DNA from: Allomyces arbusculus
Lineage: Eukaryota; Blastocladiomycota; Blastocladiomycetes; Blastocladiales; Blastocladiaceae
Reading direction: 5' to 3'
NCBI GenBank assembly: GCA_027604705.1
Contig: JADHYV010000019.1
Location: forward strand, 124,001-188,000
Length of the DNA: 64,000 nt
Position numbers and translations under genes: made by a program
Shown: piece by piece, positions 36,585-47,750 of the stretch
Position numbering within the stretch: the first letter of the stretch is position 1
How the letters are laid out: the number at the start of each line of letters is the position of its first letter
Notes under the pieces: model-generated
What the model was told of the DNA's origin: nothing
The model's database searches: none
The model's input: the letters and a program-made list of their open reading frames with translations, nothing else

Positions 36585-37442
36585 TTAAAGATCAATGAGC
36601 ACCGTGCCGGGAGTCCACCCGCATGCCGAGCAAATCTTGATGTCGTCCGTGTGTGGGCCCGTGCACGCCTTTTGCCGCTTGTAAACGTCAATCGGGCAGC
36701 TCATGTCTATGGGAGCGCACAAAGGTCAGACTCTTGATGCGGAAAAATGCGAATGAGTGGATCAATACGCACGCGTCGCATCGCAAAGCGGCGGCTTTCT
36801 GCGAACCAGAAACATGGAGAAGACCGTTAGTCGATGCAAGCCGCTCTCGCTCGGAATGCAAGGACAATGGATCCCGTACTTCGTGTACTTGCAGTTACAG
36901 ATATCGTAAATGGTCTGCGGCGTCTCAGGCACCTTCCACACCAATGGCTTGAACTCCGTCCCACGCTAAACGCACCATTGTGCGCAATTTGTCACGCTCG
37001 TGAATGACAAACGGTGGAGAATATTCGCGTACGTGACTGCCATCGCACCATGGCTGCGATTTGGACAAGCCTGCGAATGGAACGGCTTGGTTTGCGACCC
37101 AGATTCGAACGACACGCTGCGTATGGCCATCAAAGCTCACGCACCACAAGTGCACCATTTCTTGGTCTCGCCCGGCTTCAGGTTGCGCACAATGCACGGG
37201 CCGTAGAACGGCACGGACGGGCACAGCTGCTTCTTTTCGCCATCGGCGGTGGGTGAGGTCGCGGGACTGCTGTTCACGCCACGGGCCAAATCCTCAACGT
37301 CGACGAGTGCTGAGCCGGAACAGGGCGCCGGCGCCGAGGCGGGTGCTGCTTGCTGAGAGGGCTCACTAGCACGCGAGGGCCCGGTCATCGATGAGCTCCT
37401 TGCTGCAGGTCGCGTGATGGCGGGCTGGAGCGTGTTGTTCAT
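36585..37442 (-). CDS. double CDGSH iron-sulfur domain protein (CISD3/MiNT-like) with Cys-rich tail
   Basis: Five exons, 37442-37145, 37070-37033, 36965-36880, 36798-36773 and 36706-36585, with all phases matching, give 189 residues. Residues 1-95 are low complexity. Motif 1 is CTCGLSKSQPWCDGSH (C97, C99, C108, H112) and motif 2 is CNCKYTKKPPLCDATH (C135, C137, C146, H150), each the 3-Cys/1-His set for a 2Fe-2S cluster. The second histidine appears only when the 26-base fourth exon is spliced to the last exon; without that splice the motif ends in Arg and a stop. Two CDGSH units without a membrane anchor define the class 3 (CISD3/MiNT) family of the mitochondrial matrix. Unusual is the tail after motif 2, with CP, AC, and CSACGW, which could bind another metal. 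Confidence 0.88.
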
Positions 37443-37869
37443 GGTTTGGATATCGCTGGCTGGTGATTGCTTCAGTTGACCCAGTTCTTGGAGTTCAAGA
37501 GATTGAACCGTCGCAGAACGACAGTATCAGATCGAGTGTCCAAACCGATCTGTTGCAGCATGGTTGTGTTGGACTCTATTGGCGCGTCATGGTCGTCCTG
37601 AAGGTGCAACACGGCGTTTGGATCGGTGGGGTCGGCTGAACGGTTACGGTGGATGCGGTGGGCCCTGGCACGTTGCGAGTGATGAGTTTGACGGGGCAAT
37701 GACTTGATGTCTTTGCAAGCGTTCGTGGTGCACTTCCAACAGGTGTTCTATAGTAACCTTGCTTCCAAGCTTTTCATGCACTGCATTCCTGACTGCATCC
37801 GCTTTCAATATTTCCACATCACATTCAAAGACAACTCGCTGCAGACCGTGGCCGACAATCAGCTAAACA
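37443..37869. promoter_or_regulatory. divergent promoter region between CDGSH and ZNHIT2 genes
   Basis: 427 bases separate opposed start codons. A 75-codon minus-strand frame (37472-37699) is open but shows no recognisable domain. Confidence 0.45.
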
Positions 37870-39279
37870 ATGGATGCATCAACGCTGCTCGAGTCCTTGC
37901 CGTGCGCCTTGTTCGTATTGCAAACTCAAATCACACTGCGACAGGATGATCTCCAATCTCACCGGACGCGATTGACCAACGAACAGCTGCAATGGCAACC
38001 AATCCAAGTATCGCTGCCCACGATGCGATGCACCTTACTGCTCGCTGAGTTGTTACCGTGCCGAGGTACGTACGGCTCTTGCTGGCTGAAGTTTTACAAT
38101 GTCGTGAGTTTTGCGATACTGAAAATGAGCTTTGACTACAAGCTTGACCCAACACGCGACAGAGGCACTGCTCATGCGTGACTGGCTTCCACCAAGCAAC
38201 AATCAAGGAGAGTCTCTCCGCGCTCAAGGTCGACGACAAGGGCCGCAAGACCATGGCCACGATTCTCCACCGCGTCGGGGCGAGCAAGCAAAGCAACAGT
38301 GAGCATGGTGACAACAACGCATCAATTAGTGATGGTACGCTGATCACCTCTCTTGCCCCTTGCTCCGATACCAGCTGACCAGTTTTGCCCCATCGCTAGA
38401 CCTCGCGCAACGCATGGAGGGCATCAACCTCGACACGGCGACCGTCGACGAGATTCTCGCGCACATGACCGCGGCCGAGCGCGCACGGTTCGACGCAAGT
38501 GCGCAAGCAACCATGACCGAGCTCGCTGCCTCATGGTCTCCATGGTGGCGCGACGGCGAACCCTCGACTACATGGCCCAATCTCCCCGCTGATATGGCCG
38601 TGCTCCCGGAGCACCAACCGCGCAACCAAAACTTGATATTCAATCTGCTCGAGGTCCTGGTTGCGTACGTGACTGTTGCGCGCATGACGTGTGGCGACCT
38701 TGGTCTCGACGGCACCGACCCGGACGTGAGCGTTGCCGCGGTGGTTTGGGATGTATCGCGCGTGTTGGGGACGCAGGACGCGTTTGCGTGGACTTCGGTC
38801 GACGATGTCGTGGAGAACGTGATCCACGTCGCGGAAAAGGTTCGTACAGGCACCGTCGCGTGAATTTGTGCCGCTCCATTCATGTGAACTGATTGAATAA
38901 TGGTCGCCGTGTCCAACAGCACACCGAGTACTTTGCATCGCCGGACCGCATCCCGACTCTCTTCGAGGACGTCTTGTATCTTTTGCGCACGCCCGGTGAC
39001 CCGCCGGCGCTTCGTGCATTGGCGCAGCTCCAACGGCTGTTTGCCGTGGTCCAGCAGTGCACGATCGTGGCCAAACCTGTGCGCAAGCGCGCCATGCTGA
39101 CGACCCGCAAGCTGCAGTTCTACCAGCAGTATTTGGCGTGGATCGTGTCTACGGACGATGGTGTCGGAATGCTGGCCGTGCTGCGCGTTGCTGTGAAAGC
39201 ATCAATCACGCTGCCCGTGGCCGCTGACCGTGCGGCCAGCAACGGTGTGCAGTCCAGGCCGCTAATTCAAGAAATGTAA
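37870..39279 (+). CDS. ZNHIT2: zinc finger HIT domain protein 2 (R2TP/U5 snRNP assembly cofactor)
   Basis: Five exons, 37870-37910, 37987-38065, 38163-38298, 38400-38839 and 38920-39279, give 351 residues (human 403). Splicing exons 1-3 assembles the HIT zinc finger: PCAFCNGNQSKYRCPRCDA then PYCSLSCYRAERHCSC. The ligands are C12/C15, C24/C27, C32/C36 and the His42/Cys pair. A conserved middle motif, the WSPWW that follows AAS, corresponds to the PWRPWWW of ZNHIT2. The C-terminal helical half contains KPVRKRAMLTTRKLQFYQQY, equivalent to the human RARKKCQFLLAW region, and the protein ends PLIQEM, like the human LIEELPS. ZNHIT2 links RUVBL1/2 (R2TP) to PRPF8 and EFTUD2 in U5 snRNP assembly. The gene's stop lies 26 bases from that of APC7. 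Confidence 0.9.
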
Positions 39280-39305
39280 TGTGTTCCTATTACCGCACGA
39301 TCGTC

Positions 39306-41352
39306 TCAGATATCTTCATCCCCTGGCACCGCGTGCAGCTTTTCGTTCATCCGAACGATCCACTGCTGGGCCTCGACGCTCCGCGGAGCGCGCGTCCGGG
39401 CCTCAATAAACTCGTTCAGCGAAGCCAAAGTTTGACCCTCGAGATCAAACGCGATCCCGCGCTCCACTAGTATCGTTTCCGTTTTGCCCATGAACGGCGT
39501 GCAAAAGTTGAGGCTACCATGGCAAGAGCGAAGCAAATGCACGTAAGTCTTTGACGACCATCTGGAAAACGAATGGAGAACAGTGAAACGCACAGTTGGT
39601 GGATCCGAGCGGGGTTCTGTTGCCGAACGTACTCGGCACACAACAGGCGAAGGGCAGACTCGCACGTCGGGTGCTTCAGGATAAGCTTTTCCAAGAGCGC
39701 AACGGCGTCGGCCTTCCACGAGACGGGTGAATCCAAAAGGTATCAGCGCGATGCACCAGCTCCATCCGAAAAAAAGCGATGCTCAAGCCATACCTTGTCG
39801 TTCGGGCCGCCATGCAGCAGAAATGCATTTGCCACAATGCCAATTGCCTCGGCATTGGCCGGGTATCTGGGCAGGACCTCCCTTGCCACGACCAGTGCGT
39901 GATTCGCCCAGTCCTCGCTCGCGCTGTACGCAGAGAGCGCAAAATGATACGCGAGCAAGTCCGGCGTCTGCTGCAACAAGTCCTTGGCAATCGAGATGGC
40001 GAGCCGCGAATCGTTTTCGAGCAGCGCCAAGTGTCCGCGGACAAGGCGGGCGAGACGATACCCGGGCTCAATTTGCTCGGCCTAGATAACAATGTTCCTC
40101 GTCAGTTTCCTGGTCTCGGTGGTGCATTCCATGGAAATGCGTCGCACCAAGTCCAACGAGTGCTTGGCTTCTTCCAGCGCACCCACATACCACGCCCATA
40201 CCGCATTCGCGATCGTCACCTCGACCGACTCGCGCGCGATCCGATTCAGCCGCTGCACAACGACCTGCACGCTCCGCTCCCACTGCACGGCACGTTCCGC
40301 GGCCTCCTGGTCGCTGCACGCCGGCTCCGGTCCAATCTGTTTCAGCACGAACACATACATGTCCATGTCGCGCACGCGCCACGGGTCGAGGAGCCACACG
40401 CGATCAAACTGAGCACGCGCGTCCTTCCATTGCATTTGTCGCGCGAGCACGTTGGCGGCCCGAGCCGTCAGCTCAGGATCGTGTGTGAGCGGGTGCGTCG
40501 CGAGCTGATCGCGTGCAGCGGGTAAATTACCGTCGTTGCAGTGCGTCTCGGCCATGTGCAGTTGTTGGACCCACGCGGCAGGGTGAGCAGTATCAGTCGT
40601 AGCGCGAACGTCGGCGAGCGACAGACCGACGCGCTGCGCGGCGGATACGAGCTCGGTCGCGTCCGGGTATCGTGCGAGAAGGTGCGACAAGCACGTCCGG
40701 CGTTGACTAGTGGCATGAATGGTTGATCAGTGGCCGGCATACGTTCAACGGAAAAAACGTCGAGCACGCACGCAAAGTAGCCAAACTGCACAATTATCCA
40801 CTTCAATTTGTCGGTCAGGGCATTTTCAGGCATCTTCTCCACCTGGTATCATGAGCCTGGTCAGTGTTTTTTCCATTTGCGCGCGACAGGCACAGCAGGC
40901 TGGGGGAAACCGCGTACCACTTTCAAGGCCTTGTCGTGCTCGTGCAGCTTGACGAGCAGTGCGACATACTTTTCAACCAGGCCAACAAAATGGGAGAGCT
41001 GGCCAGAAGGAATGGTTTGAATAGCTGCGTCGTAGTGCATGCACGCCTTGACACGCTCGCCGTCCTCGACACACGCATCGCCCACGATTTCGTGCCCTTG
41101 GATGGTGAATTGCACGTCGGTCGGCTCCCATGCCTTGGATTCGAGGTATGTCAAGGTGCAAGACGCCTGATTGATCGGGCACGAAGGAGTCGCTGGTCAG
41201 CACACAGGGACATACGTATTGGCGGTGACCTCGAGCGCCGTCAATACCAGACACTTGGCCGACTGGATAAACCCGACCGTGAGATGCGAGCGTGCCGCAT
41301 GGAGTGTTCCTGGAACATCAAATGGAGCGCTTGCAGCAAGTTCGCGTGTCAT
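39306..41352 (-). CDS. APC7: anaphase-promoting complex subunit 7 (TPR protein)
   Basis: Seven exons fit. Exon 1 starts at 41352 (MTRELAASAPFD); then 41166-40918, 40842-40772, 40706-40148, 40081-39794, 39712-39594 and 39513-39306. The last six are phase-consistent and encode 497 residues; with exon 1 the product is about 540 (human 599). The exon 1 donor is unresolved: a gtcacc site at the end of TALE or a gtattg site earlier both keep frame, while the better-looking gtatgt site does not. The protein is a chain of TPR helices. Diagnostic is DARAQFDRVWLLDPWRVRDM, which matches the FEQAQMLDPYLIKGMDVYG block of APC7; the following repeats match APC7 in order and spacing, ending in a short acidic tail (GDEDI). 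APC7 is an accessory TPR subunit of the ubiquitin ligase that drives anaphase. Confidence 0.86.
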
Positions 41353-41563
41353 GATCGCACCGATGCAGTGCTTCAAGTTGTGGGTGGCTCGACGTGGTAT
41401 GGATTGCACTCAAAAGTGCCAAAATGACCATCACCACGCGAACCACCACAGCGACCACATCGAAGCAACCATCAGTGAAAAACAGTAAACTGACAATGCA
41501 ATGGGTGAAGTTCGAAAAACATCGTAACAACGCAGCTAATTAATGAAATTATATCAAAGCTGC

Positions 41564-42755
41564 TTAAACTGCGGTTTGCTCGCTCACCGCCTTGCCCGCT
41601 GGTCCCGCAATCTCGTGGAAGGCCTCAGGCAATGGCGACGCATCGTCACCCTCGACGACGGCCGGCAGAGGATTGATGAGCTTGCCGTGCATGTCGAGCT
41701 TGGGCCGGCTCGACCAATAACTGTCGCCGTACGACACGAGCACTTCGCCGTCGACGGGAATCGCCTTGGTTGCCAAGTAAATAGCATGCCAGACATTGCG
41801 GTATGGCACGTACTGCACCTCGGCATTAATGTGATCGTGGTCGCCGTCATTGGCAAACCGGAACCAGTTGCCGCGGTCCTTCGCATCGATGCCCAAATCC
41901 AGCGTGTTGCCGACCTCGTCGCGTATTTCCGACGGATACGACCACACGTAGTCTGTGGTGTGCGACCGATTCGAGAGCACGCCCGCGTAGACGCCGAGTA
42001 CGTCGCCCTTGCGGATTGGTGACGCGGCAAACAGGCCAAACCCGCGCACGTCGTCCGTGAAGGCCACGTAGTAGCGCTGGTCGACCGTTGTACCGCGCTC
42101 AATCCACGCGCCGTACTTGAACACACGCTTGGTCATTTCGTCGGGGTTTTCGGTGAAGGTCTTGTCCTTAGTCACGTCGTGAGCAACAACGTACCGCTCG
42201 ATCGCCGGGTCGATCACCTATTGCGGGGGGCGTGGGTCAGGACGTGAAAAGAAGAACGAAGCGGCCAAGTCCAGCGACTTGCGACCGAACCAAATGATGA
42301 ATTGGGTCGACCCCCAAGTGCGACAGAAAGTGCTCCATGGTAAACCGGTGTGGCGGCCTCAACAAGTGCTCGCGCGAGGCTGGCGACGCAGACTGCGCTT
42401 TGGTCAGGTCTTGAAGCTGGCTGGCCAGTTGCGCGACCTGCTCATGCAATTCGTTGGTCGCAGAGACAAGCTGCTCTTGGACCGCGAGGAGCTCAGTGAC
42501 ACTGGCGTGGCCATTCGCCAAAGTACGGGCAGGGCTTGGAATGCCGAATAACCGAGCGAGCGGGCCGTCCTGAACTACGAGCGCTTGGTGCAGCAGCAGG
42601 GCGAGCAGCGCCACCGTCAAGGCGGTCGACATGCACGAGGGGAAAACACTGCTGGAAGGGCTTGTGGCGACCGGATGACGCTGCGCCGATGGTGACCGCC
42701 CTCGGCTCAACGTGGAACGTTTGACATGCGGGCTCGGACTCGGTGATGAGGACAT
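41564..42755 (-). CDS. membrane-anchored SET-domain protein (putative lysine methyltransferase)
   Basis: Exon 2 (42217-41564) encodes 217 residues that are nearly all SET domain: RGFGLFAASPIRKGDVLGVY (the G-x-G/SAM loop), the LDLG-x-D strand, RFANDGDHDHINAEVQYV at the place of the N-H-S motif, and VLVSYGDSYW as the closing Y-G motif. Exon 1 starts at 42755 (MSSSPSPSPHVKRS) and encodes a 40-residue polar head, one transmembrane segment (MSTALTVALLALLLHQALVV), then a coiled coil (VTELLAVQEQLVSATNELHE). Its donor lies between 42269 and 42296 but several sites keep frame, so the exact junction is open. The SET part most resembles small free-standing SET proteins rather than Trithorax or SUV39 types. 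Asp and Gly replace the His and Ser of the usual NHS motif, so activity is uncertain. A membrane anchor on a SET protein is unusual. Confidence 0.75.
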
Positions 42756-43023
42756 GATGGCTGCAGACTTGCCTGGCTGGGCGAGAGGAATAATCGACAG
42801 GCTGGGATGGTCTCTTTCAAGGTGAGGGGGAAAGGGGACACGTCTGATTGACCGAGGCGGTGGAGCAGCCAGCTGCACGTGAGCGCGTCGTGCTTGTTGG
42901 ACGAGAGGCCCAGCCTTTTCCCTGAAAATTTCAATGGTAATGTATTACATTCATGGACACGATTCGATGCTCTTGTCCAATGTGAAATGGCGCGGCGCCA
43001 CCCCGCCAAGGCAGCTGTCAGCT

Positions 43024-46000
43024 TCAGTCCTCGTCGTCCCTCAGCACAATCACTACGTTGCGTGATCGTCAGTGCGAAATCCAACACACGTCCACACCAA
43101 GCACAATACGTACCTCTCTGCTGCATGGTCCGTGGTGGTTCAGGTAGAGGCGGCGGTGGAGGCGGGGACAGCCCGCCAGCCGCCGCGCCGCCCACCGGCC
43201 GCCCCAACGACCGTACATAGTATTCGGGAAGGTGGCGTTGCCGTTTGGCGGTGGCCACATCCTCGTAGTCACCGACAATGCTCGCCGACCGCCGCTTATG
43301 CATCCCCCGAGTCTGCAATGAATCCGACGGCCTATCACGTCGATCGGCCCCCGCGTCGCGCGGCGCCTCGTGCGGCGGACGCGATCGTGACGGTGGTGGT
43401 GGCCGTCGCGGATCATGATTGCGCGGTGGTGGTGGTGGTGGTGGTGGTGGTGGTGGTGGTGGTGGCAACGCAGGTGCTGCGTTGCCGTGGCGGTCCGGCG
43501 GCGATTGCCCCGCCCAGAACCCACTAGCGTCGGGCCGATCCGAGGCCGCGGCCGGTGCGCCTGGCGGGGTCACCGACTCGGGCAGCGGCGCAACGCCTGG
43601 ACGCGTCTGGCGGCCCCACCCCGTAGGTGACGCAGGGCGCGCGGGCGGTGCAGCCAAGTGGTTCGGGTCGCGCCCGTAGCCATTCCGCGACGGCGGCTGC
43701 GGCTGTTCCGCGAGCCGGTCGAATGCGTCACTGGGTGCCGGGCGACGTGGTGAGCGTGATATGATCTGCACTTCTTCGTCGCCGTCGTCGTCTTCGATCG
43801 GTGGCGGTGGTGGTGGCGGTACGACCGCAGGCCGCGGTGCCGGCGAAATGTTATGCAGGTCGTCGTCGCTGTCGTCACAGTCGACCAGGTCCACGGCTTC
43901 GCGAGGAGGCGGTTCCGGTGCGTTGTTGTGAGCCAGGCGCGAAGGGGTCGCCGCCAGATCCTCGATCGGTTCGGGCGTTGGTCTCGGCGTTGGCGTGGTG
44001 GGTACGCTCGGTCTGGCGCCCAGCGGGTACGCCGGCAGCGCTGCGGTCGGGAGCGGTGGCGAGCCCGGCGAGCTGCTTTCCGAGTCGCAAATGACCACAC
44101 AGAGCACGGACGAAGCTGCTGCCAGAGAAGGCGGCGGTTCGCGTGGTGCCGGAGCAGGTTGCGCAGGGTCAAGCTGATGAGCTGGGGCCGGATCGGATGC
44201 GGGACGCTGCGTGCAGTGACTTGGAGACGGGCGAGGTGGGGAGGGTGGTAGTGGCGGTGCCGGATCCCTACCGCCAACCACATCAATCAAACGAGGACGT
44301 GCCTCGGTGTTGAGCGCGACCGGCGCGGCGGCAGCAGCGAGCGTATGGGCACCGCCCGCAGCCGCGTCCTCGACCACGCCGACGTCGCTTGCCAAATCGG
44401 CCCGCCCGGACACGGGCAAAAGCGCGTTGAGTGTGGCATCGATGAGCTGCGCGCCATGGCCCGGACGTGGGCCAGGCGGCGAGGGTGGCCGCGAAGGAAC
44501 CGGTTCCACGTCACCAACCGTGGCTACCGCCAGTAGACCTGTTTCATCGTTCAGCGCGATCGGCGCAGCAGCAAAGCCGTGCCCACGGTCGTCGCCGACA
44601 GTTGCGCCGTCCCCCATCGCGTCCGGGCCGCTACCCACATCAATCGCCGGCGCTGGTGGCGGAATTGGCTCGCGCTCGGGCACAGTCGACGTGGCAGCGG
44701 GACAAGCAGGTGGCGCTGCACCGCGCGTAGGTGGCGTCGGTGCGCCATCAACAGAGCTCGCAACGGCCGGGAAGGAGAGCTCGTTGGCATCATCCATGGC
44801 CATATAGTCGTCGCTATCGTCGTCGAATGCGTCAGCAAGCTCGAAGGCAATCGCCGACTCACTTGGACACGTTGGCGCGACTTCGCCGCCCTCGTCGTCG
44901 CTCTCCTCGACCGTCGCTGCCCATGCAGGTTCGAGCGTAGCCGCGAACGTGCGCATCCGCGCAGCGCGGTCATCGAGCGACGGCAGGACGAGCCGCTTGG
45001 CGACAGGTACGGGAACCGGCAGCGGTGGCTCGAGCAGTGGCACGAGCGCAGCGAATCGAAACGCCAGCTTGGCCCGCGGCTCGAAGCGCATTGATCGGGT
45101 CCGGTGAAAATGGAATGGGCGAGAGTTGAAGCTCGGCTACCGATAAGAAACGGTGCGTGAGGTGAGAGGGAAAGGAACACTCGATAAGGCAAGGGACATA
45201 CCGGCGCAAACGGGAGCGGCGGTCGTTTTGTAATCCGGATCGGCGGTAGCTCAATAAATTCGTCGGTCTCGTCTTGGTCCACTTCCATTGCGGCACCGTC
45301 AGGTGCGTGGAACGGTAAATCGTGAGCCTTCTCGTAATGCGCAAAGAGATCGTCCCACGCGCCGCCCTACAATCACATTGTCAGCGTAAGAATTTGGTCA
45401 GTTTCAGGCCAATTTTTACGTCCAAGACGACCTGCAACATACCACAAAGATGCACGACTCGAACTGGCACCGCACCGACGCGTACATCGGCACCTTGAAT
45501 CAAAAAACGAGCAAGGAAGTGTCAGTCTTGGCATGATCAGACAACATTCAGGGGCTAAAGCCAGCAACAATACCTCGACCACCACCGAGTTTGCCAGATC
45601 CGGTTCAGCACGCTGCACTTGCGCCTTGAGGTCCACGTCGGCAACAATGGCTGCATCGACAATGCCCTCGCTTTTCACGGCGGGTTCATGCTCCTCGCGC
45701 CGCGTCGCCCCGACGCCCAGCTGCAGAGCCGGCACTGCATAGCTGCCACCGTCCTGAGCACCCGCACTGGCACCTCGCTCGCGTCTCGTCTCGCCGAAAA
45801 AGTCGCGCCAGTCGTCATCGCCAAAATCGGCGAAATCGGCAGCTTTGATGTCGCTGTTCGGCTTCGCGGGCTCTATGGCATGACTCTCTACCTGATCGTT
45901 GCGCGCGGTGTCCACTGCTTGCGCAGAAACCGATGGCGCGCGTGCCGGATCGAGCGAAAGCAGTTGATCGTCCAGCAACTCGGCGTCAATCGACGGCGAC

Positions 46001-47474
46001 GACGGGTTACAGGGTGGAGAAGACAGCGGCGAGTCTGCACGATCAGATGGGACAACTTCTGGCGACGCTCCGCGCAATCGCGAGGAGGTGCGCGACGAGG
46101 GGCGACTCGGCGTCGCCGCGCGGGCGGATCCAGCCGCTGCAACACTAGCCGGACGCAATACCGTTGGCGTCGTCGGCCGTTGTCGCGGTCGAGCAGCCAT
46201 ATACGGTGAAATGGGTGCCGGCGACGTGGAAGCCAGTGCTAGGAGCGGTGGAGGCGATGGCGTGATCGCGCGGCCGTAGCGGAACGCGCGAGATAGTGCC
46301 TGGAGAATCGGGCATTTCGAGTGGATCGACTTGGGCTCGGCGTTGTCAAAGACAAAGACGAGCAGCTGCTTGTGGAAAAACTGCGCTCGCCGGTTCAGGA
46401 CCGTCGCAATGTCGTCGGTGGAACGAGAAAGCGCTTGCGCGACCTAATTCGTTCAGAAATCGCCGGTCAGATGTGTGATGACCAGATTCGAGGAGAGGGG
46501 AGTAATGAGGACGACAAAGAGAATGGCCTACCTTTTCCAGCACAGTCGTCGTGTCGAGCGCCTGGTTTTGGGCCACAATTTGCGCCAGAGCACCTACAAA
46601 AGGGTGGAGAAGATGTGCAACTGGTCAAGCATGGCCGAGCAACGGCGGAAAAGCCAGAATGGCTGCCAGTTCTGTTGAAAACTGTCTCAAGGCGTACTCA
46701 GCGTCTGAATCGCCAAGCTCGTCTGCGTATACGCGGTCCAGCTGGACGAGATGCTCTATCGCGCGCATGAGAAAGTTGGTGAGCTTCGACTCCAACTGCA
46801 GCTGCAGCTCCAGCGCCAAGCTCACCTTGATGGAGTACCAGACGCGGCCGGACGAGACCCAAACGATAAATTTGAACTTTTGCAGGTCGCTGCTCTCCTT
46901 GCGTTCCTGTGGGGACGATTCGAACGTTGAGAACTGCATTGGCGTGTCTCTAAACCAAAACGGGGACCTACCAAGCTCCACTCCATGACCTCAAATTGGA
47001 CCGGCTGAATTCCCGTCGCGTCCTTCGCCTTCTGCTTCATGGCCTTTCGGCACTCTGGGCAAGAGAAACGCAAGATTGCAGCGTCAGGACGAGCTCAGGG
47101 CCTGCCAATGCGCCCAAGAAGGTGCAAAATGAGACCTCTTGACATTTTGCCGCCCCAATCGAGCGTCCCCTGCGCAACGACATTCCCCTGTCGATTTCGC
47201 GGCGAAAAACCGAGCCAAAGTGGTGAGCGATTGAGGCCAATGGTGCAGACTCGTCCCTGCCACCAAGGGGGTGGAGCCATGGGGATTTTCTCCTCCCCCT
47301 GTTTGCCCCCGGCTAGACCGACGTGTACGGCACCAGCGAGTTGAGGTCGAGGAGGTCGCACGGTTCCTTGTTGTGAGGCGTGAAAAGATGAACGTCCGAC
47401 AGCGCGATCTGGCGCAGCTCCAGGACTGCCGGATCCTTGGTCGACTTGAAGAAGTCGACGTCCCAGAGCGGCAT
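43024..47474 (-). CDS. large disordered nuclear protein with C2H2-like finger and SUMO-interaction-like motifs
   Basis: The 3' part is firm: exons 46443-45574, 45493-45443, 45366-45202, 45136-43114 and 43052-43024 are all in phase and end in VIVLRDDED. Exons 2-3 form a C2H2-like finger (C-x5-C in VRCQFESCIF, then HYEKAHDLPFH). The rest is Pro/Ala/Ser-rich, with a poly-Pro run of 14 and hydrophobic-acidic patches resembling SUMO-interaction motifs (CVVICDSES, VDLVDCDDSDDD, EVQIISRS) plus basic KRQR stretches. The 5' part is less certain: start at 47474 (MPLWDVDFFKSTKDP), an exon near 47270-47100, then 47054-46972, 46906 to about 46636, and 46593-46532. These encode mixed alpha/beta segments (FKFIVWVSSGRVWYSIKV; QLLVFVFDNAEP) that I cannot assign. 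One junction near 46635 would need a GC donor. About 1,400 residues. I do not recognise the family. Confidence 0.6.
43425..43465 (+). repeat. (GGT)n microsatellite inside coding sequence
   Basis: About 14 GGT units; on the coding minus strand they read ACC/CCA/CAC depending on frame and in the used frame give an uninterrupted poly-proline run. Confidence 0.92.
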
Positions 47475-47750
47475 TGCGGGTGGTCGTGCGAGGTGAGACC
47501 CGAGCTGTGCGCCGGGGGAGAAAGCATCGTGGGCAGTCGGGCACATTGACACACGGGTGTGTGTGCGGGTAGGGGGGTGACCGTGTTCGCTTGTGTTCCA
47601 TTGTTGGCGATGCAATGTGGACTTGGCTCATGCAACCTAACCTGCCCAAGTTGCGATGCTGTCAAAGTTCCGTCGCATTCTGTCGCTCTAAGTCTCGTCC
47701 ATCCAGAGATCAAAATATGCAACAACGCATGCATCAAACCCGCCGCGACC

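Noticed and set aside
39562-39593. 32-base intron in APC7
   Set aside because: It would insert 16 residues into a TPR helix; the 80-base alternative ending at 39514 aligns with APC7 without gaps.
46201-47474. Separate gene upstream of the large nuclear protein gene
   Set aside because: The exon at 46443-45574 is open and in phase across the supposed start at 46200, so a single longer gene is the better model.
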